A stretch of 64,000 nucleotides of DNA, from contig JAGAAF010000063.1 of the NCBI GenBank assembly GCA_017615435.1, positions 51,487 through 115,486 on the forward strand, read 5' to 3'. Origin of the DNA: Bacteroidales bacterium (GTDB lineage: Bacteria > Bacteroidota > Bacteroidia > Bacteroidales > UBA932). Each line of letters starts with the position of its first letter. Positions within the stretch are counted from its first letter, which is position 1. A program made the translations under genes and the position numbers. Below, in pieces: positions 24,615 to 33,453 of the stretch. The notes beneath the pieces were generated by a model. The model was not told the DNA's origin. It made no database searches and was given only the letters and a program-made list of their open reading frames with translations.

Positions 24615-27600
24615 ATGTCGTTCGTACACCTTCATCTCCATACCCAGTATTCCATTCTTGATGGCCTCACGAACATCAAGAAGCTCTTCGAGCGCGCTCG
24701 CGAGCTGGGAATGCCTGCGGTGGCCATCACCGACCACGGCAATATGTATGGCGTGAAGGAGTTCTTCCGTTGGGCCGAGGACAAGAGCAACAGGGATGCT
24801 GCCGGCAATCTTATCGTAAAGCCTATCGTCGGTTGCGAGGTGTACGTCACCCGCCACTACGATCACCATCTGAAGGACAAGGAGCACAGCCGATACTATC
24901 ACCTTATACTTCTCGCGAAGAACTATGCCGGCTACAAAAACCTAATCAAGATAGTCTCTACGGCACATATCGAGGGTATGTATTACCGCCCCCGCGTGAG
25001 CCACGAAATAATCGAGAAGTGCCACGAAAACCTCATCTGCAGCTCTGCCTGCCTTGCCGGAGAGATAGCCAAGGACATCCTGGCGGACGATCTCGACTCC
25101 GCAAGGAACGCTATCGCCTGGCACAAAAGGGTATTCGGCGACGACTATTATCTGGAGGTGATGCTTCACCATACCCAGGTCCCCGGCCTGAGCGTGGACA
25201 CCTACAAAGAGCAGCTCAAGGTCTGCGACGCCATTTACAAACTGGCCGAGGAAACCGACACGAAGGTGATAGCCACTAACGACGTACACTTTCTGATGCA
25301 GGAAGACGGCCCCGTGCACGATCGCCTGATCTGCCTTACTTTCAACAACGACTACGACGATCCGAACCGCGTACGCTACACTCAGGAGGAATATCTGAAG
25401 AGCGAAGCGGAGATGCGCGACCTTTTCCCCGAGCATCCGGAGGTTATAGACAACACCCTTGAGGTGGCAGCGAAAGTGGAGGAGTATAAGATAGACCGTC
25501 CGCCTATTCTTCCGAAGTTCAATATAGATCCGGAGTTCCTCGCCAAACGCGAGTTCTATCTCGAAAAATACGCCGACATAATCGAGAACGGCAAATATTC
25601 GATTGTCAAGGACAAGAAATCCGGTGAAATAGTCAGCAAGGAGTACCGTGGCGACGATTTTTGCACTTCAGTGGCGTATCTGTGCTACTTGACTTACGAG
25701 GGCGCACACAAGCGCTACGGCCCGACCCTTACCGAGGAGCAGGAATCCAGGATACAGTTCGAGCTGAAGACCATCTCGTTTATGGGCTTCCCGGACTACT
25801 TCCTGATCGTCCAGGATTATATTGCCGCCTCGCGCCGTATGGGCTACCTGGTAGGTCCGGGGCGTGGTTCTGCGGCAGGTTCAGTGGTTGCGTACTGCCT
25901 TTGGATTACCAACCTCGACCCTATCAAATACCAGCTTCTGTTCGAGCGCTTCCTCAATCCGGACCGTATCAATATGCCGGATATAGACGTGGACTTCGAG
26001 AACCTTACGGCCGCTCACGAATATGTGGAGAAGACTTATGGAGCCGATCACGTCTCCCGCGTCATCACCTTCGGTACTATGCTCGCCAAGGGCGCCATCA
26101 AGGATGTGGCCCGCATAAGCCACGTTTCCATCGACGAGGCGAACAGGCTCAGCAAGATGGTGCCTGACCGTCTGTCCGAAAAGGTGGAGAGGGAATACCC
26201 TTTCAACCCTAAACTGGATGAGCTTAAACCGGGTTTCAAGGTAATAGAAAAGGATGGCAAGACCTTCCAGGTAGGCAAGGAAGATGCCGACCTCAAGACA
26301 GTTACCCTGGCCAGCTGCTTCCGTCTGGTGCCAGAAATGAAGAACGAGCTGGAGAATGGTGACGAACTCAACAGGGAAGTTCTCAAGTACGCCAGCCAGC
26401 TGGAGGGAACCATACGTCAGGTAGGCCAGCACGCTTGCGCTACCATCATCGGCCCGAGCGACCTGACCGAGAATATCCCCATCTGCCTTTCAAAAGATAA
26501 GGAAACCGGTCTGGACGTGTGGACCTCGCAGTACGACGGCCATTATATCGAGAGCGTGGGTATGCTCAAGATGGACTTCCTGGGCCTGAATACACTCTCG
26601 ATTATCCATAAAACCCTGGACAATATCAAGGCCCGTCACGGCAAAGATATCGACATCGAGGCTATCCCTATCAACGACAAGCCCACCTTCGAGCTCTTTG
26701 GCCGTGGCGACACCACTGCCATCTTCCAGTTCGAATCCGAAGGAATGAAGAACTGGCTGCAGAAGCTGCGCCCGGAGCGTCTGGAAGACCTTATCGCAAT
26801 GAACGCCCTCTATCGTCCGGGTCCTATGGACTACCTTCAGGACTTCGTAGACCGTAAGCAGGGCCTAAAGCCCATCGAGTACGACCTGCCAGAGATGGAG
26901 AAGCGTCTGAGCGACACGTACGGCATTACGGTATACCAGGAGCAGGTTATGCTTCTGTCGCAGGACCTCGCCTCGTTCACCAAGGGCGAGGCTGATACCC
27001 TCCGTAAGGCTATGGGAAAGAAGCTCCTTGATGTGATGATGGCGCTCAAGGACAAGTTTATGGCGGGCGGTATGGCCAACGGCCATCCGGAGAAGACGCT
27101 CGACAAGATCTGGAAAGACTGGGAGAAGTTCGCGGAATACGCATTCAATAAGTCCCACGCCACCTGTTACGCCTGGATCAGTTACCAGACAGGTTGGCTC
27201 AAATGCCATTATACTGCGGAATTCCTCGCCGCCAACCTTTCCTGCAATCTCTCCGATATGGACGAGATCAAGAAGATAATGGCGGACTGCAAGCTTCACA
27301 AGATAAAGGTCCTGAATCCTGATATAAACGAGTCTGAAGCCACTTTCACCGTTAATAAGGCCGGCGACATACGCTTCGGTCTCGGAGGAATGAAGGGCTT
27401 CGGCTCCAACATCGTGGACACCATCGTACGCCAGAGAGAGGAGCGCGGACCGTTCAAGGACGTGTGGGATTTCGTGGAGAGAATGGCGGAGTTCAACGCC
27501 GTCGACTCCAAGAACAATGCTCCTGTGGGCCGCAAACCCCTTGAGTCGCTGGTCTATGCAGGCGCATTCGACTCCTTTGGCTACAAACGTTCGCAGTTCT

Positions 27601-28445
27601 TCCTCCCCGGTGCGAGCGGGGATCCCTTCATAGACGAGCTTGTCCGTTACGGAGAACTCTACAAAAACGACAAACTGGACAACAGCGTGTCGCTCTTCGG
27701 CGAGATGGAGGAGGTTATGCCCGTCCGGCCGGAGATGCCGAAGGCTCCAGTGGATGAAGATCTGCTTCCTTTCCTGCAGAAGGAGAAGGAGATAGTAGGA
27801 ATGTTCCTTTCGTCACACCCGCTCGACCGCTACGCCTTCGAGATGGAGACCTTCACGACCAACGAACTGGCGGCTGTGGGAGATCTTATCACAAAGGCTA
27901 ATACCGAACAGAAGGGCGCCAAAGTGGAATTGGGAGGAATCGTCACAGGAATTGAGGTTGGAACAACACGTAATGGCAATCCTTCGCTCAAAGCCACTAT
28001 CGAGGATTATTCCGGCCCATTTACGATGAATTTCTACGGCAAGCAGGTGGATATTTTCAGGCCCAAGCTCGAGCTTCATCAAGCGGTTTATGTGACGGGA
28101 GCGATAAAGCCTCGCTATAGAGGAAAGAAAGATCCGAAAGACAAGTCTCCGGAGGAGTTTGAGTTCAGAATTGACGGCATTTCTATGCTTGGGAGCGTAA
28201 ACGAGACCCTTCTTAAGGCCCTGAAAGTCTACGTAAGTGAGGACATAATTACATCCCAGTTCCGAAAGGATTTCGTTAAGATAATCAAGGGAAACAAGGG
28301 CCCGACACCCCTCTTGATTATGCTTGTCAGCCCTCGTCACAAGTGGACGATGGAGACAAAGTCGAAAAAGTTCTCGGTTGCGGTCAATTCCGAGTTCCTC
28401 GGGCAGCTGAAAGCCCTTGGTTTGAAGTATCAGGCGGTGAAGTAA
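24615..28445 (+). CDS. dnaE: DNA polymerase III alpha subunit
   Basis: The replicative polymerase, 1276 residues. N-terminal PHP domain with FVHLHLHTQYSILDG and ITDHGNMYG; polymerase palm with GPGRGSAAGSVVAYCL and the catalytic PDIDVDFE; YRPGPMDYL and the finger domain; helix-hairpin-helix; then an OB-fold (about 1080-1180, VELGGIVTGIEVGTTRNG). It reads rightward, away from the candidate origin. A hairpin of A/T bases (28520-28540) and a new promoter follow, so dnaE ends its transcription unit. Confidence 0.98.
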   Translation: MSFVHLHLHTQYSILDGLTNIKKLFERARELGMPAVAITDHGNMYGVKEFFRWAEDKSNRDAAGNLIVKPIVGCEVYVTRHYDHHLKDKEHSRYYHLILLAKNYAGYKNLIKIVSTAHIEGMYYRPRVSHEIIEKCHENLICSSACLAGEIAKDILADDLDSARNAIAWHKRVFGDDYYLEVMLHHTQVPGLSVDTYKEQLKVCDAIYKLAEETDTKVIATNDVHFLMQEDGPVHDRLICLTFNNDYDDPNRVRYTQEEYLKSEAEMRDLFPEHPEVIDNTLEVAAKVEEYKIDRPPILPKFNIDPEFLAKREFYLEKYADIIENGKYSIVKDKKSGEIVSKEYRGDDFCTSVAYLCYLTYEGAHKRYGPTLTEEQESRIQFELKTISFMGFPDYFLIVQDYIAASRRMGYLVGPGRGSAAGSVVAYCLWITNLDPIKYQLLFERFLNPDRINMPDIDVDFENLTAAHEYVEKTYGADHVSRVITFGTMLAKGAIKDVARISHVSIDEANRLSKMVPDRLSEKVEREYPFNPKLDELKPGFKVIEKDGKTFQVGKEDADLKTVTLASCFRLVPEMKNELENGDELNREVLKYASQLEGTIRQVGQHACATIIGPSDLTENIPICLSKDKETGLDVWTSQYDGHYIESVGMLKMDFLGLNTLSIIHKTLDNIKARHGKDIDIEAIPINDKPTFELFGRGDTTAIFQFESEGMKNWLQKLRPERLEDLIAMNALYRPGPMDYLQDFVDRKQGLKPIEYDLPEMEKRLSDTYGITVYQEQVMLLSQDLASFTKGEADTLRKAMGKKLLDVMMALKDKFMAGGMANGHPEKTLDKIWKDWEKFAEYAFNKSHATCYAWISYQTGWLKCHYTAEFLAANLSCNLSDMDEIKKIMADCKLHKIKVLNPDINESEATFTVNKAGDIRFGLGGMKGFGSNIVDTIVRQREERGPFKDVWDFVERMAEFNAVDSKNNAPVGRKPLESLVYAGAFDSFGYKRSQFFLPGASGDPFIDELVRYGELYKNDKLDNSVSLFGEMEEVMPVRPEMPKAPVDEDLLPFLQKEKEIVGMFLSSHPLDRYAFEMETFTTNELAAVGDLITKANTEQKGAKVELGGIVTGIEVGTTRNGNPSLKATIEDYSGPFTMNFYGKQVDIFRPKLELHQAVYVTGAIKPRYRGKKDPKDKSPEEFEFRIDGISMLGSVNETLLKALKVYVSEDIITSQFRKDFVKIIKGNKGPTPLLIMLVSPRHKWTMETKSKKFSVAVNSEFLGQLKALGLKYQAVK

Positions 28446-28519
28446 ACCCGTCTCGAGTCGCGGTCTTTCAGCTGCTTCAAGATCTCCTTTTATTATAAGA
28501 CTATCTGCATACAGGGCCG

Positions 28520-28540
28520 ATTCTTAAGATTTTTAAGAAT
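28520..28540 (+). terminator. Weak AT hairpin after dnaE
   Basis: ATTCTTAA at 28520-28527 pairs with TTAAGAAT at 28533-28540 around a five-base loop, 75 bases past the dnaE stop. The stem has only A-T pairs except one, so termination would be weak. Confidence 0.35.
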
Positions 28541-28601
28541 TTAGTCCTCAGAATAAGCGGCAGGCTCTCATAAAAATCATCTCCAAAAAAGTGCTGAATT
28601 C

Positions 28602-28632
28602 TTTGAAACTCGTCCTAAAAAATGTATATTTG
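28602..28632 (+). promoter_or_regulatory. Promoter of the AAA_14 ATPase / gcv unit
   Basis: TTTG at 28602-28605, 19 bases, then TATATTTG at 28625-28632: a full match to the Bacteroidota consensus TTTG-N19-TAnnTTTG. The ATPase ATG is 20 bases further on. Since no other gap large enough for a promoter is seen before 36228, it may drive the whole glycine-cleavage run. Confidence 0.75.
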
Positions 28633-28652
28633 CCTTGGAAACAGTGATTTTT

Positions 28653-29963
28653 ATGAAAAGGACTGCTTATAACGATCTGCTCCGCTGGAAAGACAACAAA
28701 TTCCACAAACCGCTGCTGGTTGACGGCCCTCGCAGGGTAGGTAAAACTTATCTGCTTCGAGAGTTCGGAAAAGCGGAATACGAGAAGGTCATTTACTTCA
28801 ATTTCGAGGAAAATCCGGACTATAAAAGGGTGTTTTTCAACGATCCGGAGGCGGGAAGAGTCCTTCGTGAGATTTCGTCACTCAGTAAGGTGGATGTCAC
28901 CCCTGGAAACACACTCCTGGTTTGGGATGAAATTCAGTCTTGCCCGGAGGCTTTAAGCGTCATTTCGGACTTTGTGGAGTCTGATTTCGGTTTTGACATC
29001 ATAGTCTGCGGTTTTCCGGCGGCAAATCCCAAGGCTGAGGCCAAGATTGAGGAGCTTACCCGGACACGCTGCATAGAGCACATAAGAATTCAACCTTTCC
29101 TCTTCGACGAGTTCCTTATGGCCGTGGGCTGCGACAATATGGCCGGCCTTCTTCAGTCCTGCGACTGGGGCGCGGTCGGATCACTCCTGCCAAAATACAA
29201 TCAGCATCTTAAAGACTATCTCCTCTGCGGAGGAATGCCCCAGGTAGTTGCCGCTTTCGCCGAAGGTAAGCTGCCTCACCAGATAAGGGCTATCCAGAAC
29301 GATCTTCTCACCGCAATCGAGAATGACTTCCTCCGTTTTGCGCCCAAGCGCCATATCGACGAAATAACCGCTATCTGGCACGCGGCGCCCTCGCAGCTTC
29401 TCGACGAGAACCAGAAGTTCAACCTCTCGAAGCTGTGCGCCGGCGCCCGCCTCAAGGATTATGAGAGCTCAATCGCGTGGCTCGTGCGCGCGGGACTGAT
29501 ATATAAGGTTCATAAGCTCGGCACCGTGTCGATGCCGATAGAGTTCTTCCAGGATAAGAAGAGCTTCAAACTGTTCCCTTTCGATCCTGGTCTTGCCGGG
29601 GCTTTGGCGGAGGTCGATCCGGCCCGCGTACTCGTCGGAGAGGAAGCGCTCGAGGGCTTCAACCTTTCGTTCCTTCAGATGCTGGTCCTCGGCCAGATCG
29701 TCCGCCGCGGCGCCCCTGTCTGCTATTATGGCGTGCAGGGTTCGACCGTGAGCATAGACTTCGTGGTTCAGGAGCCGTCGAGGATTATCCCCGTGGAAGT
29801 GATGCCGCATCAGAACGGCAATTCGAAAGCGATGAGGCTGTTCGCTGAAAAGAATCCGGGCCGCAAGGGGATACGCGCTTCGCTCGACAATCATTTCGAC
29901 CGCGAGCTGATGGCGAACGTGCCGGCTTACGCCGTGGGCAGTTATCTTTCGAAAATCGTATGA
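28653..29963 (+). CDS. AAA_14/DUF4143 family ATPase
   Basis: A 436-residue P-loop ATPase with an N-terminal AAA_14 domain and a C-terminal DUF4143 domain. Walker A is VDGPRRVGKTYLLREF near residues 23-38, Walker B LLVWDEIQSCPEAL near 90. The DUF4143 part (from about 190) contains YLLCGGMPQVVAAF and FLRFAPKRH, typical of the family. These ATPases are widespread and often patchy in gut Bacteroidota, and their biochemical role is mostly unknown. The start at 28653 (MKRTAYNDLLRWKDN) is preferred over one 18 bases upstream. Its TGA overlaps the ATG of lplA (ATGA), so the two are translationally coupled, an unexpected pairing with lipoate metabolism. Confidence 0.88.
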   Translation: MKRTAYNDLLRWKDNKFHKPLLVDGPRRVGKTYLLREFGKAEYEKVIYFNFEENPDYKRVFFNDPEAGRVLREISSLSKVDVTPGNTLLVWDEIQSCPEALSVISDFVESDFGFDIIVCGFPAANPKAEAKIEELTRTRCIEHIRIQPFLFDEFLMAVGCDNMAGLLQSCDWGAVGSLLPKYNQHLKDYLLCGGMPQVVAAFAEGKLPHQIRAIQNDLLTAIENDFLRFAPKRHIDEITAIWHAAPSQLLDENQKFNLSKLCAGARLKDYESSIAWLVRAGLIYKVHKLGTVSMPIEFFQDKKSFKLFPFDPGLAGALAEVDPARVLVGEEALEGFNLSFLQMLVLGQIVRRGAPVCYYGVQGSTVSIDFVVQEPSRIIPVEVMPHQNGNSKAMRLFAEKNPGRKGIRASLDNHFDRELMANVPAYAVGSYLSKIV

Positions 29964-30637
29964 AAAAGGTCGTCATTCCGCAGGGCGCCCCGCAGCGCCT
30001 CACTTTCTTCCTCGCAGTGGAGGAGTATCTCGCGCAGAATGCCCGGGATGATATGTTCTTCACCTGGCAGTCGCCGCCTACCGTTATCTGCGGCCGCAAT
30101 CAGGTAATCGAAAACGAGGTGAACCTGGTTTATTGCCGCGAGCACGGAATCGCGGTCGTTCGCCGTAAGAGCGGAGGCGGCTGCGTGTATTCGGACGCCG
30201 GGAACGTGATGCTTTCCTACATTACTCCGGATAAGGGAGTGGAGGAAGTGTTCGCCCGTTTCCTTAATATGGTTGCCGGCGCACTTAAAGATCTGGGCTT
30301 CGACGCCGCCAGCACTTCGCATAACGATATCCTTGTCGGCGGCCGCAAAGTCTCCGGCAACGCCTGCTTCGCGCTCCCGAACGCGACCATAGTCCACGGC
30401 ACTATGCTCTACGACCTTGACTTCGACGCGCTGGAGAAAGCGACCACTCCGTCGGTGGAGAAACTCTCCAAGCACGGAGTGCAGTCGGTCCGGCAGCGCG
30501 TCGTCAACCTCAGGTCGCTGGGGCTTAAGATGGACGCCGCTCAGCTCCGCAGTTATTTCGAAGAAAAATTCTGTGACGAAGAGCTCAAACTCACCGCTGA
30601 CGATATCGAAAAAATCGTTAAATTTGAAAACTTATAA
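29960..30637 (+). CDS. lplA: Lipoate-protein ligase A family protein
   Basis: Attaches lipoate (or octanoate) to the lysine of lipoyl domains, here most likely GcvH encoded 1.1 kb downstream. The 225-residue protein has the catalytic-domain motif VVRRKSGGGCVYSDAGNV near residues 66-83, HNDILVGGRKVSGNA with the conserved lysine near 117-127, and SVRQRVVNL. The length matches a short ligase without the full accessory domain of E. coli LplA. First of the glycine-cleavage genes proper, overlapping the ATPase by four bases and eight bases ahead of the gcvT ATG. Confidence 0.92.
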   Translation: MKKVVIPQGAPQRLTFFLAVEEYLAQNARDDMFFTWQSPPTVICGRNQVIENEVNLVYCREHGIAVVRRKSGGGCVYSDAGNVMLSYITPDKGVEEVFARFLNMVAGALKDLGFDAASTSHNDILVGGRKVSGNACFALPNATIVHGTMLYDLDFDALEKATTPSVEKLSKHGVQSVRQRVVNLRSLGLKMDAAQLRSYFEEKFCDEELKLTADDIEKIVKFENL

Positions 30638-30645
30638 AGTTGTCT

Positions 30646-31749
30646 ATGGAAGAAAATCTTCAACTAACCTGTCTTCACGACCGCCACGTCGCGCTGGGCG
30701 CGAAAATGAGCCCGTTCGCCGGCTTCGATATGCCGATTCAGTATTCCGGAATCACGGAAGAACATCTCGCAGTTCGCAATAAGGTCGGAATCTTCGACGT
30801 CTCGCATATGGGCGAAGTGTTCATCAGCGGCCCCGACGCCGAGCGTTACATCAATCACATCTTCACGAATGACATCAGCACCAGCAAGCCCGGCCAGGCT
30901 CTGTACGGTATGATGCTTTATCCGGACGCCGGAACGGTGGACGACCTCATCATTTACCGCGAGTTCGAGCCCGACCATTTCCTTGCTGTGGTTAACGCGT
31001 CGAACATAGAGAAAGATGTGGACTGGATGCTTCAGAACTCGAAGGGATTCGACGTGAGGATCGACAACCAGTCGGCCGTTTGGGGTCAGGTAGCAGTTCA
31101 GGGCCCGGAGGCGGAGAAGACCCTTATCGAAGTCCTTGGACTGAAGAAGGCTGCAGAAATAGGCTTCTATGAATACGCCGAAGGCGAGTGGAACGGCGCA
31201 AGGCTCATCATCAGCCGCACCGGATACACGGGCGAAGACGGCTTTGAGCTTTATACGGACATCAAGGGAACGCAGGACATTTGGGACAAACTCATAGCGG
31301 CCGGCGTCACACCGTGCGGGCTCGGCTGCCGCGACACCCTTCGTTTCGAGGCCGGCCTCCCTCTCTACGGCGACGAACTTTCTCCCGAGATATCTCCCGT
31401 TATGGCAGGCCTTTCAATGTTCTGCAAACTGGACAAGGAAGAATTCATCGGCAAAGAAGCCCTCGAAAAGCAGAAGACCGAAGGAACTGAGCGCAAGCTC
31501 GTGGGTCTCGAGATCTTCGACCGCGCCATCCCTCGCGCCGGCTATCCCGTGGAGCTCGACGACGAAACGGAGGTCGGAGTCGTCACGACCGGTTATCACT
31601 CCATCTCCCTGGACAAGAGCATCTGCTTTGCTCTCGTGAAAAAGGAATATTCGGCGCTCGGCACCAAACTGAACGTCCGCATCCGCAAGAAAGTCTTCCC
31701 CGGAGAAGTCGTAAAGAAGCGTTTTTATCAGACAAACTATAAAAAATAA
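30646..31749 (+). CDS. gcvT: Glycine cleavage system T protein (aminomethyltransferase)
   Basis: Transfers the methylene group from aminomethyl-lipoyl-GcvH to tetrahydrofolate, releasing ammonia. 367 residues from the ATG at 30646. Seen: FAGFDMPIQYSGITEEHLAVR, GIFDVSHMGEVFISG, GTVDDLIIYR, SRTGYTGEDGFELY and CGLGCRDTLRFEAGLPLYG, all hallmark segments of the folate-binding GcvT fold. An in-frame TTG six bases upstream is possible but less likely. gcvH follows after four bases. Confidence 0.97.
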   Translation: MEENLQLTCLHDRHVALGAKMSPFAGFDMPIQYSGITEEHLAVRNKVGIFDVSHMGEVFISGPDAERYINHIFTNDISTSKPGQALYGMMLYPDAGTVDDLIIYREFEPDHFLAVVNASNIEKDVDWMLQNSKGFDVRIDNQSAVWGQVAVQGPEAEKTLIEVLGLKKAAEIGFYEYAEGEWNGARLIISRTGYTGEDGFELYTDIKGTQDIWDKLIAAGVTPCGLGCRDTLRFEAGLPLYGDELSPEISPVMAGLSMFCKLDKEEFIGKEALEKQKTEGTERKLVGLEIFDRAIPRAGYPVELDDETEVGVVTTGYHSISLDKSICFALVKKEYSALGTKLNVRIRKKVFPGEVVKKRFYQTNYKK

Positions 31750-31753
31750 TACT

Positions 31754-32131
31754 ATGTCAAAGATTGCAGAAGGTTTGCTCTACAGCGAATCGCACGAATG
31801 GGTAAAAGTTGAAGGTAACATCGCCGTCATCGGCGTATCTGATTTCGCACAGGCGGAGATGGGAGACATCACCTATGTCGACCTCCCGGACGAAGGCGAC
31901 GAATTCGAGAAGGGCGAGGATTTCGGCGCTCTCGAGAGCGTGAAAGCCTCCAGCGAGCTCTACACTCCGGTATCCGGCAAGGTGGTCGAAGTCAACTCGG
32001 CCCTTGAGGACGCTCCCGAACTCATCAACGAAGACGCATTCGAAAACTGGATCATCAAGGTGGAAATGAGCGACGAAAGCGAGCTCGAAAGCCTGATGGA
32101 CGCAAAAGCCTACGCAGAAATAGCAAAATAA
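31754..32131 (+). CDS. gcvH: Glycine cleavage system H protein
   Basis: The lipoyl-carrying shuttle among P, T and L proteins. 125 residues. The lipoylated lysine is in LESVKASSELYTPVSG near residue 64, within the standard H-protein pattern YSESHEWVKVEGNIAVIGVSDFAQ at the N-terminus and GDITYVDLPDEGD. The ATG of gcvPA overlaps the last base of the stop codon (TAATG). The dedicated ligase LplA encoded upstream probably modifies it. Confidence 0.98.
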   Translation: MSKIAEGLLYSESHEWVKVEGNIAVIGVSDFAQAEMGDITYVDLPDEGDEFEKGEDFGALESVKASSELYTPVSGKVVEVNSALEDAPELINEDAFENWIIKVEMSDESELESLMDAKAYAEIAK

Positions 32132-33453
32132 TGAGCGCATTCCCTTATTTTCCTCATACCGGGGAGGATATACGGCAGATGCTCGAAAGGATAGGGGTCT
32201 CCTCGCTTGAAGACCTCTATTCCGACGTGCCCGCCGACTTCCTCTACAAAGGCGAGTACGACCTGCCGGACGCCAAGTCGGAGCAGGAAGTGCGTGACTT
32301 CTTCGAGAAGCTCGCCTCCCTTAACCCGAAGCTTAAGGTCTTCGTGGGCGCCGGTTCCTATGACCACTACAGCCCGGCCGTGATCCCCAACCTGCTTTCG
32401 CGTTCGGAGTTCCTTACCGCTTACACCCCCTACCAGTGCGAGATCTCGCAGGGCACGCTCCGCTACATCTTCGAGTACCAGAGTATGATCTGCAACCTCA
32501 CCGGGATGGACGTGAGCAACGCCTCTATGTACGACGGTCCTACCGCTGCGGCGGAGGCTATGCGTATGGCCGTTGCCTGCGCGAAGAAAAAGAACACCGT
32601 CCTAGTCTCGAAGAGCCTGCTGCCGAACGTCATCGAGACTGTGCGTACCTACGCCAAATTCTTCGGGACCACGATCGAGGAGATTGAGCTCGAAGACGGG
32701 CAGACTTCGCTTGAAGCGCTGAAGGCGCTGCTGGCGGGCGGCGATGTGGCGGGTGCGATAGTCCCGTCGCTCAACCGTTACGGTATAATCGAGGACCACA
32801 CCGGTTTCGCGGACGCGCTTCACGAAGCGGGCGCGGTGCTGGCCGAGTACTGCGATCCGTCGGCGCTGGCGGTGCTTAAGTCGCCGGCCGAATGGGGTGC
32901 GGACATAGCCGTGGGTGACGGTCAGTCGCTGGGTATCCCTATGACCTACGGCGGTCCGTCCGTCGGATTTATGGCGTGCCGCAAGGACTATATGCGCAAG
33001 CTGCCCGGCCGCATAGTCGGCCAGACGGTGGACGGCGAAGGTCGCCGTTCGTTCGTGCTGACGCTCCAGGCGCGCGAGCAGCACATCCGCCGCGAGAAAG
33101 CCACCTCCAACATCTGCTCGAACGAGTCGCTGATGGCGCTCTATGTGACGGTCTACCTTTCGCTGATGGGCCCTCAGGGAATGAAGGAAGTGAACGAAAA
33201 GTCCTATGCGGGAGCGCACTATCTGTATGAAGAACTGCTGAAGACCGGCAAATTCGAGCCCGTGTTCGGCAAACCCTTCCTCAAGGAGTTTGTGCTCAGG
33301 CCGCTCGTGGACCTCGACGCTCTGCAGAAGAAACTCTATGACGCGGGATTCTTCGCCGCGCTCAAGACTGAAGAAGGTTACGCAAGCTTCTGCGTGACGG
33401 AAAAGAGAAGTAAAGAAGAAATAGACACGCTGGTCAATGAAATACTACGATAA
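32131..33453 (+). CDS. gcvPA: Glycine dehydrogenase (decarboxylating) subunit 1
   Basis: First half of the split P protein; with GcvPB it forms the PLP-dependent decarboxylase that loads the aminomethyl group onto GcvH. 440 residues, usual for subunit 1. Seen: FPYFPHTGEDIRQML at the N-terminus, GAGSYDHYSPAVIPNL, TAYTPYQCEISQGTLRYIFEYQSMI (in two parts), NASMYDGPTAAAEAM and VGQTVDGEGRRSFVLTLQAREQHIRREKA region. It overlaps gcvPB by 17 bases, so the two subunits are translated together. Confidence 0.97.
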   Translation: MSAFPYFPHTGEDIRQMLERIGVSSLEDLYSDVPADFLYKGEYDLPDAKSEQEVRDFFEKLASLNPKLKVFVGAGSYDHYSPAVIPNLLSRSEFLTAYTPYQCEISQGTLRYIFEYQSMICNLTGMDVSNASMYDGPTAAAEAMRMAVACAKKKNTVLVSKSLLPNVIETVRTYAKFFGTTIEEIELEDGQTSLEALKALLAGGDVAGAIVPSLNRYGIIEDHTGFADALHEAGAVLAEYCDPSALAVLKSPAEWGADIAVGDGQSLGIPMTYGGPSVGFMACRKDYMRKLPGRIVGQTVDGEGRRSFVLTLQAREQHIRREKATSNICSNESLMALYVTVYLSLMGPQGMKEVNEKSYAGAHYLYEELLKTGKFEPVFGKPFLKEFVLRPLVDLDALQKKLYDAGFFAALKTEEGYASFCVTEKRSKEEIDTLVNEILR